Positions 8,998 through 17,616 of a stretch of 64,000 nt of DNA are shown piece by piece (positions within the stretch are counted from its first letter, which is position 1; every line of letters begins with the position of its first letter). The stretch is from Ensifer adhaerens. GTDB taxonomy: Bacteria; Pseudomonadota; Alphaproteobacteria; Rhizobiales; Rhizobiaceae. The notes beneath the pieces were generated by a model, which was not told the DNA's origin, did no database searches, and saw only the letters and a list, made by a program, of their open reading frames with translations. A program made the translations under genes and the position numbers. The stretch lies in NCBI RefSeq assembly GCF_028993555.1, contig NZ_CP118610.1:992001-1056000 (forward strand), read 5' to 3'.

Positions 8998-9462
8998 TCA
9001 GGCGCTCCTTGTGTTCTTGCTGTTCAGCTTGGCGACGTCGAGGACGGCCGGCTGCTGTGCTTCATGCGGGTGGTTGGCGCCTGCGTAAACGCGCAGGTTC
9101 TTCATCTGGCGACGGCCGAGCGGACCGCGCGGAACCATGCGCTCGACGGCCTTCTCGATGACGCGCTCCGGGAAGCGGCCTTCGATGATCTGGCGCGCGG
9201 TGCGCTCCTTGATGCCGCCGGGATAGCCGGTGTGCCAGTAGTACTTCTTGTCGGTGTACTTCTTGCCCGTCAGAACTGCCTTCTCGGCGTTGATGACGAT
9301 GACGTTGTCGCCGTCGTCAACATGCGGGGTGAAGGTAGCTTTGTGCTTGCCGCGCAGGCGGTTTGCGATGAGGGAAGCGAGGCGACCAACAACGAGGCCT
9401 TCGGCGTCGATGATGATCCACTTCTTCTCCACCTCTGCAGGCTTCTGAACGAAGGTTGCCAT
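8998..9462 (-). CDS. rplM: 50S ribosomal protein L13
   Basis: L13 is an early-assembly 23S rRNA-binding protein. The 154-residue product shows the family blocks [45 protein letters not shown] and [20 protein letters not shown]. It is the first gene of the rplM-rpsI operon; the AAAGAAAGAG purine run before ATG 9462 supports the start. A strong hairpin lies in the leader at 9521-9544. Confidence 0.98.
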   Translation of the reverse strand: MATFVQKPAEVEKKWIIIDAEGLVVGRLASLIANRLRGKHKATFTPHVDDGDNVIVINAEKAVLTGKKYTDKKYYWHTGYPGGIKERTARQIIEGRFPERVIEKAVERMVPRGPLGRRQMKNLRVYAGANHPHEAQQPAVLDVAKLNSKNTRSA

Positions 9463-9520
9463 ATCAAAACTCTTTCTTTGGACCCGAGCGGCGAACCGCT
9501 GGGCGTTTCTTGTTGCTTGG

Positions 9521-9544
9521 TTTTGCCCGGTTTCCCGGGCAAAA
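9521..9544 (-). promoter_or_regulatory. Hairpin in the rplM leader
   Basis: TTTTGCCCGG pairs perfectly with CCGGGCAAAA across a 4-base loop, 59 bases upstream of the rplM start. In the minus transcript it is followed by CCAAGC rather than a U-run, so it is not a standard terminator. It could be a binding site for autoregulation of the ribosomal operon or an mRNA-stability element (inference). Confidence 0.5.
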
Positions 9545-9687
9545 GAAGAAAGCGGCCCATGAGGACCGCGATCTGCGGCAGCTTATATGCAAGTCAGAAA
9601 CAAGCGTCAAGAATGCGAAATTTGCTTGATGCAAATAAATGCAAGCAAAAACAATAAGTTACATGCATGGTAATTTGATACCACAAA

Positions 9688-10119
9688 TTAACGCGGCGGA
9701 ATCGAATAGGTCGCCGTGGCATGTGCGACGAGATCGTCATCGCCGACCTTGACGATCGACGCGTCGAGAACGGCGAGGCGCTTGCCGAGTTTCAGGATCC
9801 GGCAGGTGCATTCGAGCGGTTCAGGCTCGGGCTTGCGCAGGAAGTTGATGTTAAGGTTGGTGGTGACTGCAAGGGCAATCGGCCCGATATGGGCGATCAG
9901 CGCGATGTAGGCCGAAACGTCCGCAAGCGCGAAGAGGGTAGGGCCCGAGACGGTGCCGCCAGGGCGGATGTGCCGCTCGTTCGGATCGAGGCGCATGGTG
10001 GCAAAGCCGGGGCCGACGGCCGTCACATGAAAGACCTTGCCGTCGGTGTGGACCTGCGGAAAATCCGTGTCGAGAAACCGGTTCATTTCGTCGACAGTCA
10101 TGATCGGCTCGATTGTCAT
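9688..10119 (-). CDS. PaaI-family hotdog-fold thioesterase
   Basis: The 143-residue protein has the single hotdog domain of PaaI/YdiI-like acyl-CoA thioesterases. The helix RPGGTVSGPTLFALADVSAY carries the conserved G-G-x-x-x-x-P-x-x-x-x-x-x-D pattern with the catalytic acidic residue, and AVTTNLNINFLRKP is the strand with the T-x-x-x-x-I-x-F-L-R signature. It probably hydrolyses an acyl- or aryl-CoA thioester in the cytoplasm. It is divergent from an enoyl-CoA hydratase-like gene 169 bp away, which agrees with a role in CoA-ester turnover. The specific substrate is not predictable. Confidence 0.85.
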   Translation of the reverse strand: MTIEPIMTVDEMNRFLDTDFPQVHTDGKVFHVTAVGPGFATMRLDPNERHIRPGGTVSGPTLFALADVSAYIALIAHIGPIALAVTTNLNINFLRKPEPEPLECTCRILKLGKRLAVLDASIVKVGDDDLVAHATATYSIPPR

Positions 10120-10288
10120 GTATTGCTTCCTTCAACATGTCTGTCCGCCACCTGAAACCGACCGCAGGGGCGGACGCAAGGCGGAAAAAGGTCTTAGACG
10201 GAATGCGCTGCCCGGTTCTGCGCTCAGCTTGCACCGTGCGCGCGTCCGGCGTACCACCAAGCCCGAGTTCAAGTTTCAGGAGAAAGAG

Positions 10289-11110
10289 ATGGCCGAAGTC
10301 GTATCGTTCAAGAAGGAAGAGCCGAACGGCCTGCTGCTGCGTGAACGCTCCGGGCCGGTGCTGCGGCTGACGCTTAACAATCCACCGGCCAACGTGCTTT
10401 CGATCGCCATGATGGAGGCGCTGCACGCCGAATTCGATGCGGCGGCTGCATCCAGGGAGGTCCGGGTCGTCGTGCTTGCGGCCTCTGGCAAGCTGTTTTC
10501 CGCGGGCCATGATCTCAAGGAAATGACCGCCCATCGCGAGGACGACGACCGGGGAACGGCTTTCTTCGAAAGAACGATCCGCCTTTGCGCCGACCTGATG
10601 CTGAAGATCAATCGGCTGCCGCAGGCCGTCATTGCCGAGATCGACGGACTGGCGACCGCGGCCGGCTGCCAACTCGTTGCGAGTTGCGACCTGGCGATCT
10701 GCACCGACAGCTCCACCTTCTGCACGCCCGGCGTCAATATCGGCCTTTTCTGCTCCACGCCGATGGTGGCGCTCACGCGCGCGGCACACCGCAAGCAGGC
10801 CATGGAGATGCTTTTGACCGGCGAGACCATCGACGCCTCGACCGCCAAGGATTTCGGCCTGGTCAACCGCATCGTGCCGCAGCAGTACCTGCGCCAGGTG
10901 GTCGACAAATATGCCGCTGTGATCGCATCGAAGTCGCCGCAGGCGCTGAAGATTGGCAAGGAAGCCTTCTACCGCCAGGCCGAGATGGATCTGCCGCAGG
11001 CCTATGATTATGCCGTCGGCGTGATGGTCGAGAACATGCTGGCCCGCGATGCCGAGGACGGCATCGGCGCGTTCCTCGGCAAGCGCATGCCGGAGTGGAA
11101 GGAAGACTGA
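10289..11110 (+). CDS. Enoyl-CoA hydratase/isomerase-family protein (ECHDC3-like)
   Basis: A 273-residue crotonase-fold protein. The oxyanion-hole segments FSAGHDLKEM and GLATAAGCQLVASCDLA are present. The second shows AAGCQL, and TPGVNIGLFCSTPMVALTR follows; the hydratase glutamates (usual E-x-x-x-x-P-E) are absent, since GVNIGLFCSTP has no acidic residue at the second catalytic place. Membership in the crotonase family is sure; hydratase activity is therefore doubtful, and the ECHDC3-like subfamily is generally uncharacterised. ATG 10289 is preceded by CAGGAGAAAG at good distance, which rules out the open frame that extends to 10037 over the divergent gene. It converges on the EamA transporter gene. 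Confidence 0.85.
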   Translation: MAEVVSFKKEEPNGLLLRERSGPVLRLTLNNPPANVLSIAMMEALHAEFDAAAASREVRVVVLAASGKLFSAGHDLKEMTAHREDDDRGTAFFERTIRLCADLMLKINRLPQAVIAEIDGLATAAGCQLVASCDLAICTDSSTFCTPGVNIGLFCSTPMVALTRAAHRKQAMEMLLTGETIDASTAKDFGLVNRIVPQQYLRQVVDKYAAVIASKSPQALKIGKEAFYRQAEMDLPQAYDYAVGVMVENMLARDAEDGIGAFLGKRMPEWKED

Positions 11111-11122
11111 TCTGCGGCGTTG

Positions 11123-11959
11123 TCAGGCGAGCTTCAGCAAAAGCGCGCCAAGCGCGATGACGCAGGCAGCAGCGATGCGCCAGACGCTGACCGGTTCCTT
11201 GAGGAACACGACCGAGATCACTACTGCAAACAGGATCGAAGTCTCGCGAAGCGCAGCAACCGTCGCAACCGGTGCCTTGGTCATCGCCCAGAGCGCCAGG
11301 CCATAGGCGCCGATCGAGCCGGCGCCGCCGATGAGGCCCCGCCACCAGTTCTTGTAGACGTGGCGGGCGACCGGCTTGATACCACGCCGGGCAAAAGCCC
11401 AGGCAAACAGCAGTACCGGCGGCAACAGCGCCATCCACAGCGTATAGGAAATTGCGTTGCCCGAGACGCGAGCGCCGATGCCGTCGACAAAGGTGTAGCT
11501 GGCAATGACGCAGGCGTTGAGGAGCGCCAGAACGATCGCGTGTTTGCCGCCCTTTCGCGACTCGAAGGCAAGCGTCAGCACGCCTGCAGAGATTGTCAGG
11601 ATGCCGATCATCGTCCCGAAGGTGAGTTCTTCGCCGATCAGCGCCCCACTGGTCATCGCGACGATCAACGGTGCCGCGCCGCGCATCAGCGGATAGACAA
11701 GGCCGATGTCGCCGGCGCGGTAGGAGGCGGCCACCAGTTGGAAATAGGCAAACTGGAACAGCGCGGAGACAAGTATGTACGGCCAGGCGTCCGGCTTGGG
11801 CAGGGGCACGAGCGGCAGGAACGGGATCGCCACCACCGCGGCACCAAGCGCGATCATCGCCGCGTCGAGGGACTTTTCCGAGCCGGCTTTGACGAGCGCA
11901 TTCCAGGTCGCGTGCAACAACGCCCCGAACAGGACGAGCGCAATGACTTCTAGCGGCAA
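11123..11959 (-). CDS. EamA/DMT-superfamily membrane transporter
   Basis: The 278-residue protein is almost entirely hydrophobic, with about ten transmembrane helices in two EamA repeats (roughly residues 1-135 and 145-278). LFGALLHATWNALVKAG at the N-terminus and VYPLMRGAAPLIVAM are DMT-like signatures. Substrate unknown. The start codon is TTG at 11959, supported by GAGG 9 bases upstream and by the conserved first helix starting right there. Confidence 0.85.
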   Translation of the reverse strand: MPLEVIALVLFGALLHATWNALVKAGSEKSLDAAMIALGAAVVAIPFLPLVPLPKPDAWPYILVSALFQFAYFQLVAASYRAGDIGLVYPLMRGAAPLIVAMTSGALIGEELTFGTMIGILTISAGVLTLAFESRKGGKHAIVLALLNACVIASYTFVDGIGARVSGNAISYTLWMALLPPVLLFAWAFARRGIKPVARHVYKNWWRGLIGGAGSIGAYGLALWAMTKAPVATVAALRETSILFAVVISVVFLKEPVSVWRIAAACVIALGALLLKLA

Positions 11960-12145
11960 GATTAAACCTCAGGAATGATGTGGCGGGCTTTATGACGCTT
12001 GTCGCGCCGGCCGACTACAAAAGCAACCGTAAAGTCTTAGCAAATAGCCCATGGTCCGCGGTGGCAAGAACTGAAAGCGCAGTTGACTTGCGGGTCGCCC
12101 GCATCATTATACCGCCGTTTAATGCGCGCGGACCTGAAAGCTGAC

Positions 12146-12574
12146 ATGAATCACGACGCCTATCCGGACTTCTATCTCGCCGACATCCTGCGCGAGACCA
12201 AGACGATTGCGGTCGTCGGTGCCTCTCCGAATGCCGAGCGCCCAAGCCATCGGGTCATGGCGTTTCTGTTGCGCAAGGGCTATCGGGTGATTCCGATCAA
12301 TCCCGGCCATGTCGGCAAGGCCATTCAGGGCCAGACCGTGGTTGGCAGGCTTGCCGACGTCAAGGAGCCGGTCGATATGGTCGACGTCTTCCGCGCGGCC
12401 GATGCCTTGCCGGCGCTCGTCGACGAGATCCTGGCGCTGGAGACGCTGCCGAAGGTGATCTGGGGCCAATTATCCGTGCGCCACGATGGCGCAGCGGCGA
12501 AGGCGGAAGCGGCCGGGATCAAAGTGGTCATGGATCGTTGTCCGGCAATCGAGTATCCGCGCCTGATCGGTTGA
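12146..12574 (+). CDS. CoA-binding domain protein (YccU/Rossmann type)
   Basis: A single-domain protein of about 142 residues. The core is a Rossmann-like CoA-binding fold: KTIAVVGASPNAERPSHRV at the N-terminal glycine loop, YRVIPINPGH, VDMVDVFRAAD and GIKVVMDRCPAIEYPRL at the end are the family blocks seen in E. coli YccU and the N-terminal domain of succinyl-CoA synthetase alpha. The role is unknown, probably ligand-binding only. The start at 12146 is chosen by family length; ATG 12122 and an earlier GTG-type start are in frame and neither has a convincing ribosome site. Confidence 0.8.
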   Translation: MNHDAYPDFYLADILRETKTIAVVGASPNAERPSHRVMAFLLRKGYRVIPINPGHVGKAIQGQTVVGRLADVKEPVDMVDVFRAADALPALVDEILALETLPKVIWGQLSVRHDGAAAKAEAAGIKVVMDRCPAIEYPRLIG

Positions 12575-12778
12575 TCCCGACGCGCTGCCCGGCTGCGGCC
12601 TGCGCAACCATCAGTTTTGCAAAATTCCTCTTTGACCGCACACGTAGGCTCTGGAATAGTGCCGCAACCTTCGCGCTGGGCCGTGGAGGTTCGATAGCGG
12701 ATCACACGCAAATTCAAGATGATAGAGCGTCCTCGGTGCGCCGTCAGGCGGCCGCGCTCTGGTCATGGGAGGGACGAA

Positions 12779-14062
12779 ATGACGAAAGACAACCCTGGTT
12801 TCAACACGCTGGCAATTCACGCGGGGGCGCAGCCCGATCCGACAACGGGCGCGCGGGCGACGCCGATCTACCAGACGACGAGCTTCGTCTTCAACGATAC
12901 CGACCATGCAGCCGCGCTCTTCGGCCTCCAGCAGTTCGGCAATATCTACACCCGCATCATGAACCCGACGCAGGCGGTACTGGAGGAACGCATCGCTGCG
13001 CTCGAAGGCGGCACCGCGGCGCTCGCCGTTGCATCCGGCCATGCAGCCCAGCTTCTCGTCTTCCACACGATCATGAGCCCGGGCGACAATTTCATCGCAG
13101 CCAACCGGCTCTATGGCGGCTCGGTCAACCAGTTCGGCCACGCCTTCAAGTCCTTCGATTGGCAGGTACGCTGGGCCGATCCTGCTGATCCGGCTTCGTT
13201 CGAGGCGAAGATCGACCGGCGCACCAAGGCGATCTTCATCGAGAGCCTTGCCAACCCGGGCGGCACCTTCGTGGACATTGCCGCTATCGCCGAAGTGGCC
13301 CGCAAGCACGAACTGCCGCTGATCGTCGACAACACCATGGCGACGCCCTATCTGCTGCGACCCTTGGAGCATGGCGCCGATATCGTCGTGCATTCGCTGA
13401 CGAAGTTCATCGGCGGCCATGGCAATTCGATGGGCGGGGTCATTGTCGACGGTGGCACCTTCGACTGGTCTAAGTCGGGCAAGTATCCGATGCTTTCGGA
13501 GCCGCGCCCGGAATATGCCGGTGTCGTGCTGCACCAGACCTTCGGCAACATCGCTTTCGCCATTGCTGCGCGTGTCCTGGGACTGCGCGATTTCGGTCCG
13601 GCAATCTCGCCTTTCAACGCCTTCATGCTCGTTACCGGTTCCGAGACCTTGCCGCTTCGCATGCAGCGCCATTGCGACAACGCGCTTGCGGTCGCCACGT
13701 GGCTGAAGACGAACGAAAAGGTGTCGTGGGTGAACTATGCCGGGCTCGAGGACGACCCAAACCACGCGCTGCAGCAGCGCTATTCGCCGAAGGGTGCCGG
13801 TGCCGTCTTCACATTCGGCCTCAAGGGCGGCTACGAGGCGGGCAAGCGCTTCGTCGAAGGGCTGGAAATGTTCTCGCATCTGGCGAACATTGGCGACACG
13901 CGCTCGCTCGTCATTCACCCGGCTTCGACTACCCATCGGCAATTGACGCCCGAGCAGCAGGTGGCGGCAGGCGCTGGGCCTGACGTTGTGCGCCTGTCTG
14001 TCGGTATCGAGGATGTCTCCGACATCATCGCCGATCTCGCACAGTCGCTGGCAAAGCTCTAA
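12779..14062 (+). CDS. metY: O-acetylhomoserine aminocarboxypropyltransferase / sulfhydrylase
   Basis: A PLP enzyme of the Cys/Met metabolism family that makes homocysteine from O-acetylhomoserine and sulfide (or methionine with methanethiol). The 427-residue length and the N-terminus GFNTLAIHAGAQPDPTTGAR with PIYQTTSFVF fit MetY rather than the 390-residue MetZ/cystathionine synthases. YTRIMNPTQAVLEERIAALE and the PLP-lysine block VHSLTKFIGGHG are visible. ATG 12779 follows GGGAGGGACGAA, a strong ribosome site that excludes the earlier in-frame start at 12719. A SAM-II riboswitch was looked for upstream and not found. The cupin gene follows after a small hairpin. Confidence 0.93.
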   Translation: MTKDNPGFNTLAIHAGAQPDPTTGARATPIYQTTSFVFNDTDHAAALFGLQQFGNIYTRIMNPTQAVLEERIAALEGGTAALAVASGHAAQLLVFHTIMSPGDNFIAANRLYGGSVNQFGHAFKSFDWQVRWADPADPASFEAKIDRRTKAIFIESLANPGGTFVDIAAIAEVARKHELPLIVDNTMATPYLLRPLEHGADIVVHSLTKFIGGHGNSMGGVIVDGGTFDWSKSGKYPMLSEPRPEYAGVVLHQTFGNIAFAIAARVLGLRDFGPAISPFNAFMLVTGSETLPLRMQRHCDNALAVATWLKTNEKVSWVNYAGLEDDPNHALQQRYSPKGAGAVFTFGLKGGYEAGKRFVEGLEMFSHLANIGDTRSLVIHPASTTHRQLTPEQQVAAGAGPDVVRLSVGIEDVSDIIADLAQSLAKL

Positions 14063-14070
14063 AACACAAA

Positions 14071-14090
14071 GGGGAGATGCAGGTCTCCCC
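14071..14090 (+). other. Intercistronic hairpin between metY and the cupin gene
   Basis: GGGGAGA and TCTCCCC form a perfect 7-bp stem with a 6-base loop, 9 bases after metY and 13 bases before the next ATG. There is no T-run, so it is more likely a processing or stability element than a terminator. Confidence 0.5.
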
Positions 14091-14103
14091 ACAAAGGTGC
14101 CCC

Positions 14104-14448
14104 ATGACGAATATGCAGAAGTTCGATCTGTCCTCCGTCAAGCCGGAAACCGGCACGCCCGCTGCCGACCGGCTGATCTCGGGCGCACCGCAGTTCCGGA
14201 CCTGGAACCTGGAGGAGGCCGATGGCGGCCTCTATGCCGGGGTCTGGGAGGCGACGCCCGGCAAATGGCGGATCGTCTACGAGGAGTGGGAATACTTCCA
14301 CATCATCTCCGGATATTCGATCGTCACGCAGGATGGTGGCGAGGCGGCGCATCTGCGCGCCGGCGACAGCATGATCCTGCGTCCGGGCTTCGAGGGAACC
14401 TGGGAGGTCGTCGAGACCACCCGCAAGGATTACGTCATCCGCCTTTGA
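14104..14448 (+). CDS. Cupin_3/EutQ-like small cupin protein
   Basis: The 114-residue protein is a single cupin barrel of the Cupin_3 (DUF861) type. GLYAGVWEATPGKWRIVYEEWEYFHIISG contains the first motif, with glutamates and one histidine (EEWEYFH) in place of the usual HxH, and RAGDSMILRPGFEGTWEV is the second motif with the conserved PGF-x-G-x-W. Members of this family bind a metal or sugar-like ligand; function here is unknown. It lies 41 bp after metY in the same direction and may be co-transcribed with it. A hairpin follows at 14457-14484. Confidence 0.8.
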   Translation: MTNMQKFDLSSVKPETGTPAADRLISGAPQFRTWNLEEADGGLYAGVWEATPGKWRIVYEEWEYFHIISGYSIVTQDGGEAAHLRAGDSMILRPGFEGTWEVVETTRKDYVIRL

Positions 14449-14456
14449 TCGCTGAA

Positions 14457-14484
14457 GCACCGGAGACCTCACGGTCTTCGGTGC
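14457..14484. terminator. Hairpin between convergent cupin and P450 genes
   Basis: GCACCGGAGACC and GGTCTTCGGTGC form a 12-bp stem (one G-T pair) with a TCAC loop. It sits in the 38-bp gap between the two stop codons. No strong T-run follows, so termination may be partial. Confidence 0.6.
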
Positions 14485-14486
14485 AG

Positions 14487-15761
14487 CTACCAGGCGAGGT
14501 CGAGGCGCTCCAGACCGTGGAAATGGAATGCGTCCTTCACCTCGGGCTCGTTTTTCAGCCGCATGTCCGGCAGCCGCCGAAACAGGATCGGCAGCGATAG
14601 ATTGAGCTCCAGCCGGGCGAGCGGCGCCCCGATGCAGAAATGCAGGCCTGCCCCGAAGGAGACATGCGCGCCCTCGTCGCGCGTCGGCCGGAATGCATTC
14701 GGGTCCGAGAACTTCATCGGGTCGACATTCGCCGCCCCGAGCAACAGGCCGATCTTGTCGCCCTTGCGAAGGGTGATACCGTCTTCGAGTTCGACATCCG
14801 AGAGTGCGTAACGCTGGAAAATATGCAGCGGTGCCGCAAAGCGCAGGCACTCCTCGATCGTCAGTGCCGTCGCCGCCTCGGTGACAAACAGGTCCGCGGC
14901 GGAAAGTCCGGATTGCAGGATGGTCCTCACGGCATTGCCGATCTGATGCACCGTCGCTTCGTGGCCAGCATTGAGGAGCAGGGCTGCGGTCGACGCCAGT
15001 TCGGCCTCCGACAGCCGTTCGCCATCCTTTTCCGACGTGATCATGTGCGTCAGAAGATCATCGGCGGGGTTGCGGCGCTTCTCCGCAATGATCGCCCTCA
15101 GATAGGCGGAAAAGTCGGCGGAGGCCTGGTTGGCGTCGAGTTCGGTCTCGTAGCTCGGGTTGAAGACATACATCCGGACGATGCGATGCGACCAGTCGAG
15201 AAGGTCGGGCGCCGCTTCGACAGGTATGCCGAGCATGCGGGCGATGATCGTCACGGGGATAGTTTCAGCGTACGCCCCGAGCAACTCGACTTCGCCGTCG
15301 CCTTCGAAGCCATCGATCAGGGCATGCGACAGCTGCTCGATGTCGGGTCTCAACTGTTCGATCTGTCGTGAGACGAACGCCCGGTTGACGAGGGTGCGCA
15401 GCCGCGTGTGTGCCGGGGGCTCGAGCTCCAGCAGGGAATGTTCCTCCAGCGCGTCGAAATCGCTCAGATGTCGCTTCGGCGCCGGCAGACCGACCTCTTC
15501 GCGCGTCGCCACATGCAGGATCTGCCGACCGAAACGCCGGTCGCGGAGCAGCGCGTTCACCTGGTCATAGCCTGCGAAATACCATTGCTGTCGCTCTTCC
15601 CAGAAGAACGCCGGACATTGCGCGTGGATCTCGGCATAGGCGGCGAGCGGCTGACGGTAGAAAGCGGGATTGCGCGCATCGATGGATACGCGCCTTTGGG
15701 CGCCGTCAATGGTTATGGCAGGCATGCAACGGGCTCTTTGCAGAATTTGACCGACATCCAT
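14487..15761 (-). CDS. Cytochrome P450 (bacterial class I)
   Basis: A soluble haem monooxygenase of 424 residues. The haem-thiolate loop is SFGAGLHFCIGAPLARLEL near residue 365 with the cysteine ligand; the I-helix oxygen-activation segment is LLLNAGHEATVHQIGN (AGHEAT, matching A/G-G-x-E/D-T) and the K-helix ExxR is ECLRFAAP, giving E-x-x-R. ELEPPAHTRLRTLVNRAF is the C-helix region of CYP105/107-like enzymes. No ferredoxin gene is adjacent, so electron donors come from elsewhere. ATG 15761 is the longest start; ATG 15725 (MPAITID) is an alternative. Substrate not predictable. Confidence 0.93.
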   Translation of the reverse strand: MDVGQILQRARCMPAITIDGAQRRVSIDARNPAFYRQPLAAYAEIHAQCPAFFWEERQQWYFAGYDQVNALLRDRRFGRQILHVATREEVGLPAPKRHLSDFDALEEHSLLELEPPAHTRLRTLVNRAFVSRQIEQLRPDIEQLSHALIDGFEGDGEVELLGAYAETIPVTIIARMLGIPVEAAPDLLDWSHRIVRMYVFNPSYETELDANQASADFSAYLRAIIAEKRRNPADDLLTHMITSEKDGERLSEAELASTAALLLNAGHEATVHQIGNAVRTILQSGLSAADLFVTEAATALTIEECLRFAAPLHIFQRYALSDVELEDGITLRKGDKIGLLLGAANVDPMKFSDPNAFRPTRDEGAHVSFGAGLHFCIGAPLARLELNLSLPILFRRLPDMRLKNEPEVKDAFHFHGLERLDLAW

Positions 15762-15930
15762 TTCTACGGGAACCGGCGTTCAGCCGGCAAGGGCAGATAT
15801 CCTTTCGGGCGCAGGCCCGGCGTTGACAGTGCCGGCGATGGCGGTCAATCTCCTGACGCTGCGTAGGGCGCATCGGCATGAGGCTGAAAGGGCAACGCCC
15901 GCCTACGGAAGACCCACCGTAGTAGCGCCC

Positions 15931-16578
15931 ATGCCAAACCTTGAAAACCTGAAGAAGCAGGCGAAGCAGTACCTCAAATGGCACCGCGAACGCTACCATC
16001 CGGTCGCAGCGGAAATCAGGGCTGCCTTGCCCCGCTATCGTGACCTTGATGACGACGCCATTCTCATGGCGGAGTTCAAGCTCGCCGACGCGCAGGAACT
16101 GATTGCGCGCCAGTCGGGATTCGACAGTTGGCAGGCGCTTAAATCAGGAGCCCTGACCATGCCCCCACACTCAAGACCCACCACATCGCAGCCGGTGCTG
16201 CAATCGATCGCCGCTCAGTTGTTCGTCGCCGATATCAAGGCCTCGTGCGATTTTTACGCGGAGAAGCTCGGCTTTGCCGTCGATTTCGTCTACGGCGATC
16301 CGCCCTTCTATGGGCAGGTGATCCGAGACAGTGCCCGGCTCGCCTTACGTCTCGTCTGCGAGCCGGTCTTCGTCGGCGACATCCGCCAGCGCGAGGACCT
16401 GCTGTCGGCTGCGATCACGCTCGAAACCGTCAATGACATCAAGCAATTGTTCCTCGACTATCAGGCTGTTGGCGTGCATTTTCATCAGTCGCTGCGGACG
16501 GAACCCTGGGGTGCCCGCACCTTCATCGTGCTCGACCCGGACGGAAATCTGATCCTGTTTGCAGGGCCGGCCGACTGA
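15931..16578 (+). CDS. Glyoxalase/bleomycin-resistance-superfamily protein with N-terminal helical domain
   Basis: About 215 residues. The first 75 form a helical module (NLENLKKQAKQYLKWHRER ... QELIARQSGFDSWQALK), a unit I know from rhizobial glyoxalase-like and ankyrin proteins. The rest is a VOC domain: IAAQLFVADIKASCDFYAEKLGF ... TLETVNDIKQLFLDYQAVGV ... RTFIVLDPDGNLILFAG. The last block carries the metal-binding or ligand glutamate position replaced by Leu-Ile, so it may be a binding protein rather than a metal enzyme. The frame is open to 15823, but MPNLENL is the typical family start. Function unknown; resistance to a bleomycin-like compound is only one option. Confidence 0.75.
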   Translation: MPNLENLKKQAKQYLKWHRERYHPVAAEIRAALPRYRDLDDDAILMAEFKLADAQELIARQSGFDSWQALKSGALTMPPHSRPTTSQPVLQSIAAQLFVADIKASCDFYAEKLGFAVDFVYGDPPFYGQVIRDSARLALRLVCEPVFVGDIRQREDLLSAAITLETVNDIKQLFLDYQAVGVHFHQSLRTEPWGARTFIVLDPDGNLILFAGPAD

Positions 16579-16740
16579 TCGAGCGCGGCGAAAATGGATG
16601 CCGGCGATGCCCGTGCTGTTCCGACATCCATCTGATCGCAGCGATATCGCAGGTGCGAAACAACTTCTGCCTTCCACCCTTTTTCAGTGGCGCCCGGTGA
16701 CCTATTTGCGCAATGATGCGGGCAGCAGGCAGGGAGCGGC

Positions 16741-17598
16741 ATGGCAAAAAACCAGTCCAGTCTATCGGCGGGGATCGTGGCAGCGATCCGCAAGCGGCGT
16801 CCCACGGTCGTTCATCGCGAAGCTGCGGTGAACCGCGGCGACATCGTCATCGCCTCCTACAACATCCACAAATGTGTCGGTACGGACGGCCGTTTCGATC
16901 CCGGGCGGACCGCCAATGTGATCGGCGAACTGGGCGCCGATATCGTGGCACTTCAGGAAGCGGACCAGCGGTTCGGCGAGCGTGCCGGTCTTCTCGACCT
17001 CGAACATCTCCGCCGCGAAGCCCATCTCGTTTCGGTGCCGATCTCCGGCTTTTCGGCGAAGGGGCATGGGTGGCACGGCAATGTCCTGTTGCTACGCGAG
17101 GGCGCCGTCTCCGACGTCCGTCAACTGAAACTGCCGGGCGTCGAGCCGCGTGGCGCGCTCGTCGTCGATCTCGATCTGAAGGTCGGCCCCTTGCGCATCA
17201 TCGCCGCCCATCTCGGTCTTCTCAGGCATTCCCGCGCCCAGCAGGCCGAGGCGATCCTGGAGGCGGCAGCAGGCGCGAACGGGCGGCCAACGCTGCTTAT
17301 CGGCGATCTCAACGAGTGGCGCATGGGCCGGAGATCATCGCTGTCCTTCCTCAGTCCGGTTTTCGATCCGTCGCACGCCACGGTCGCGAGCTTCCCGTCG
17401 CGTTTTCCGCTGCTGCCGCTCGATCGCGTCCTTGGCAATCCCCATCACCTGGTAACGTCGGTCGCCGTGCACGACTCACCGCTTGCGCGGATCGCCTCGG
17501 ACCATCTGCCGGTGAAAGCCTCGATCGCCTTGAAGGCTGCCCAGCAGGATCACCGAGACGGAAAACGGATCGAAGCCGGTCGTACGGGGTCGGTTTGA
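16741..17598 (+). CDS. Endonuclease/exonuclease/phosphatase-family protein (YbhP-like)
   Basis: The 285-residue protein has the EEP motifs in order: VIASYNIHKCVG (Asn), VALQEAD (catalytic Glu), RIIAAHLGLL (His), LIGDLNEW (Asp/Asn) and IASDHLPV (Asp/His). These build the metal-dependent phosphodiesterase site. It begins after a GGGAG site before ATG 16741 and ends 18 bp before a phospholipase-D-type gene. In E. coli the EEP-family ybhP similarly precedes clsB (cardiolipin synthase B), so the pair here suggests a role in phospholipid metabolism; that is inference from neighbourhood. Confidence 0.83.
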   Translation: MAKNQSSLSAGIVAAIRKRRPTVVHREAAVNRGDIVIASYNIHKCVGTDGRFDPGRTANVIGELGADIVALQEADQRFGERAGLLDLEHLRREAHLVSVPISGFSAKGHGWHGNVLLLREGAVSDVRQLKLPGVEPRGALVVDLDLKVGPLRIIAAHLGLLRHSRAQQAEAILEAAAGANGRPTLLIGDLNEWRMGRRSSLSFLSPVFDPSHATVASFPSRFPLLPLDRVLGNPHHLVTSVAVHDSPLARIASDHLPVKASIALKAAQQDHRDGKRIEAGRTGSV

Positions 17599-17616
17599 CG
17601 GCGAGGCGCGCTTTCG

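Noticed and set aside
12575..12778. A SAM-II-type riboswitch in front of metY
   Set aside because: The GATTTAA and AAATGTAGCTAA-like core blocks are absent, so no riboswitch is called.
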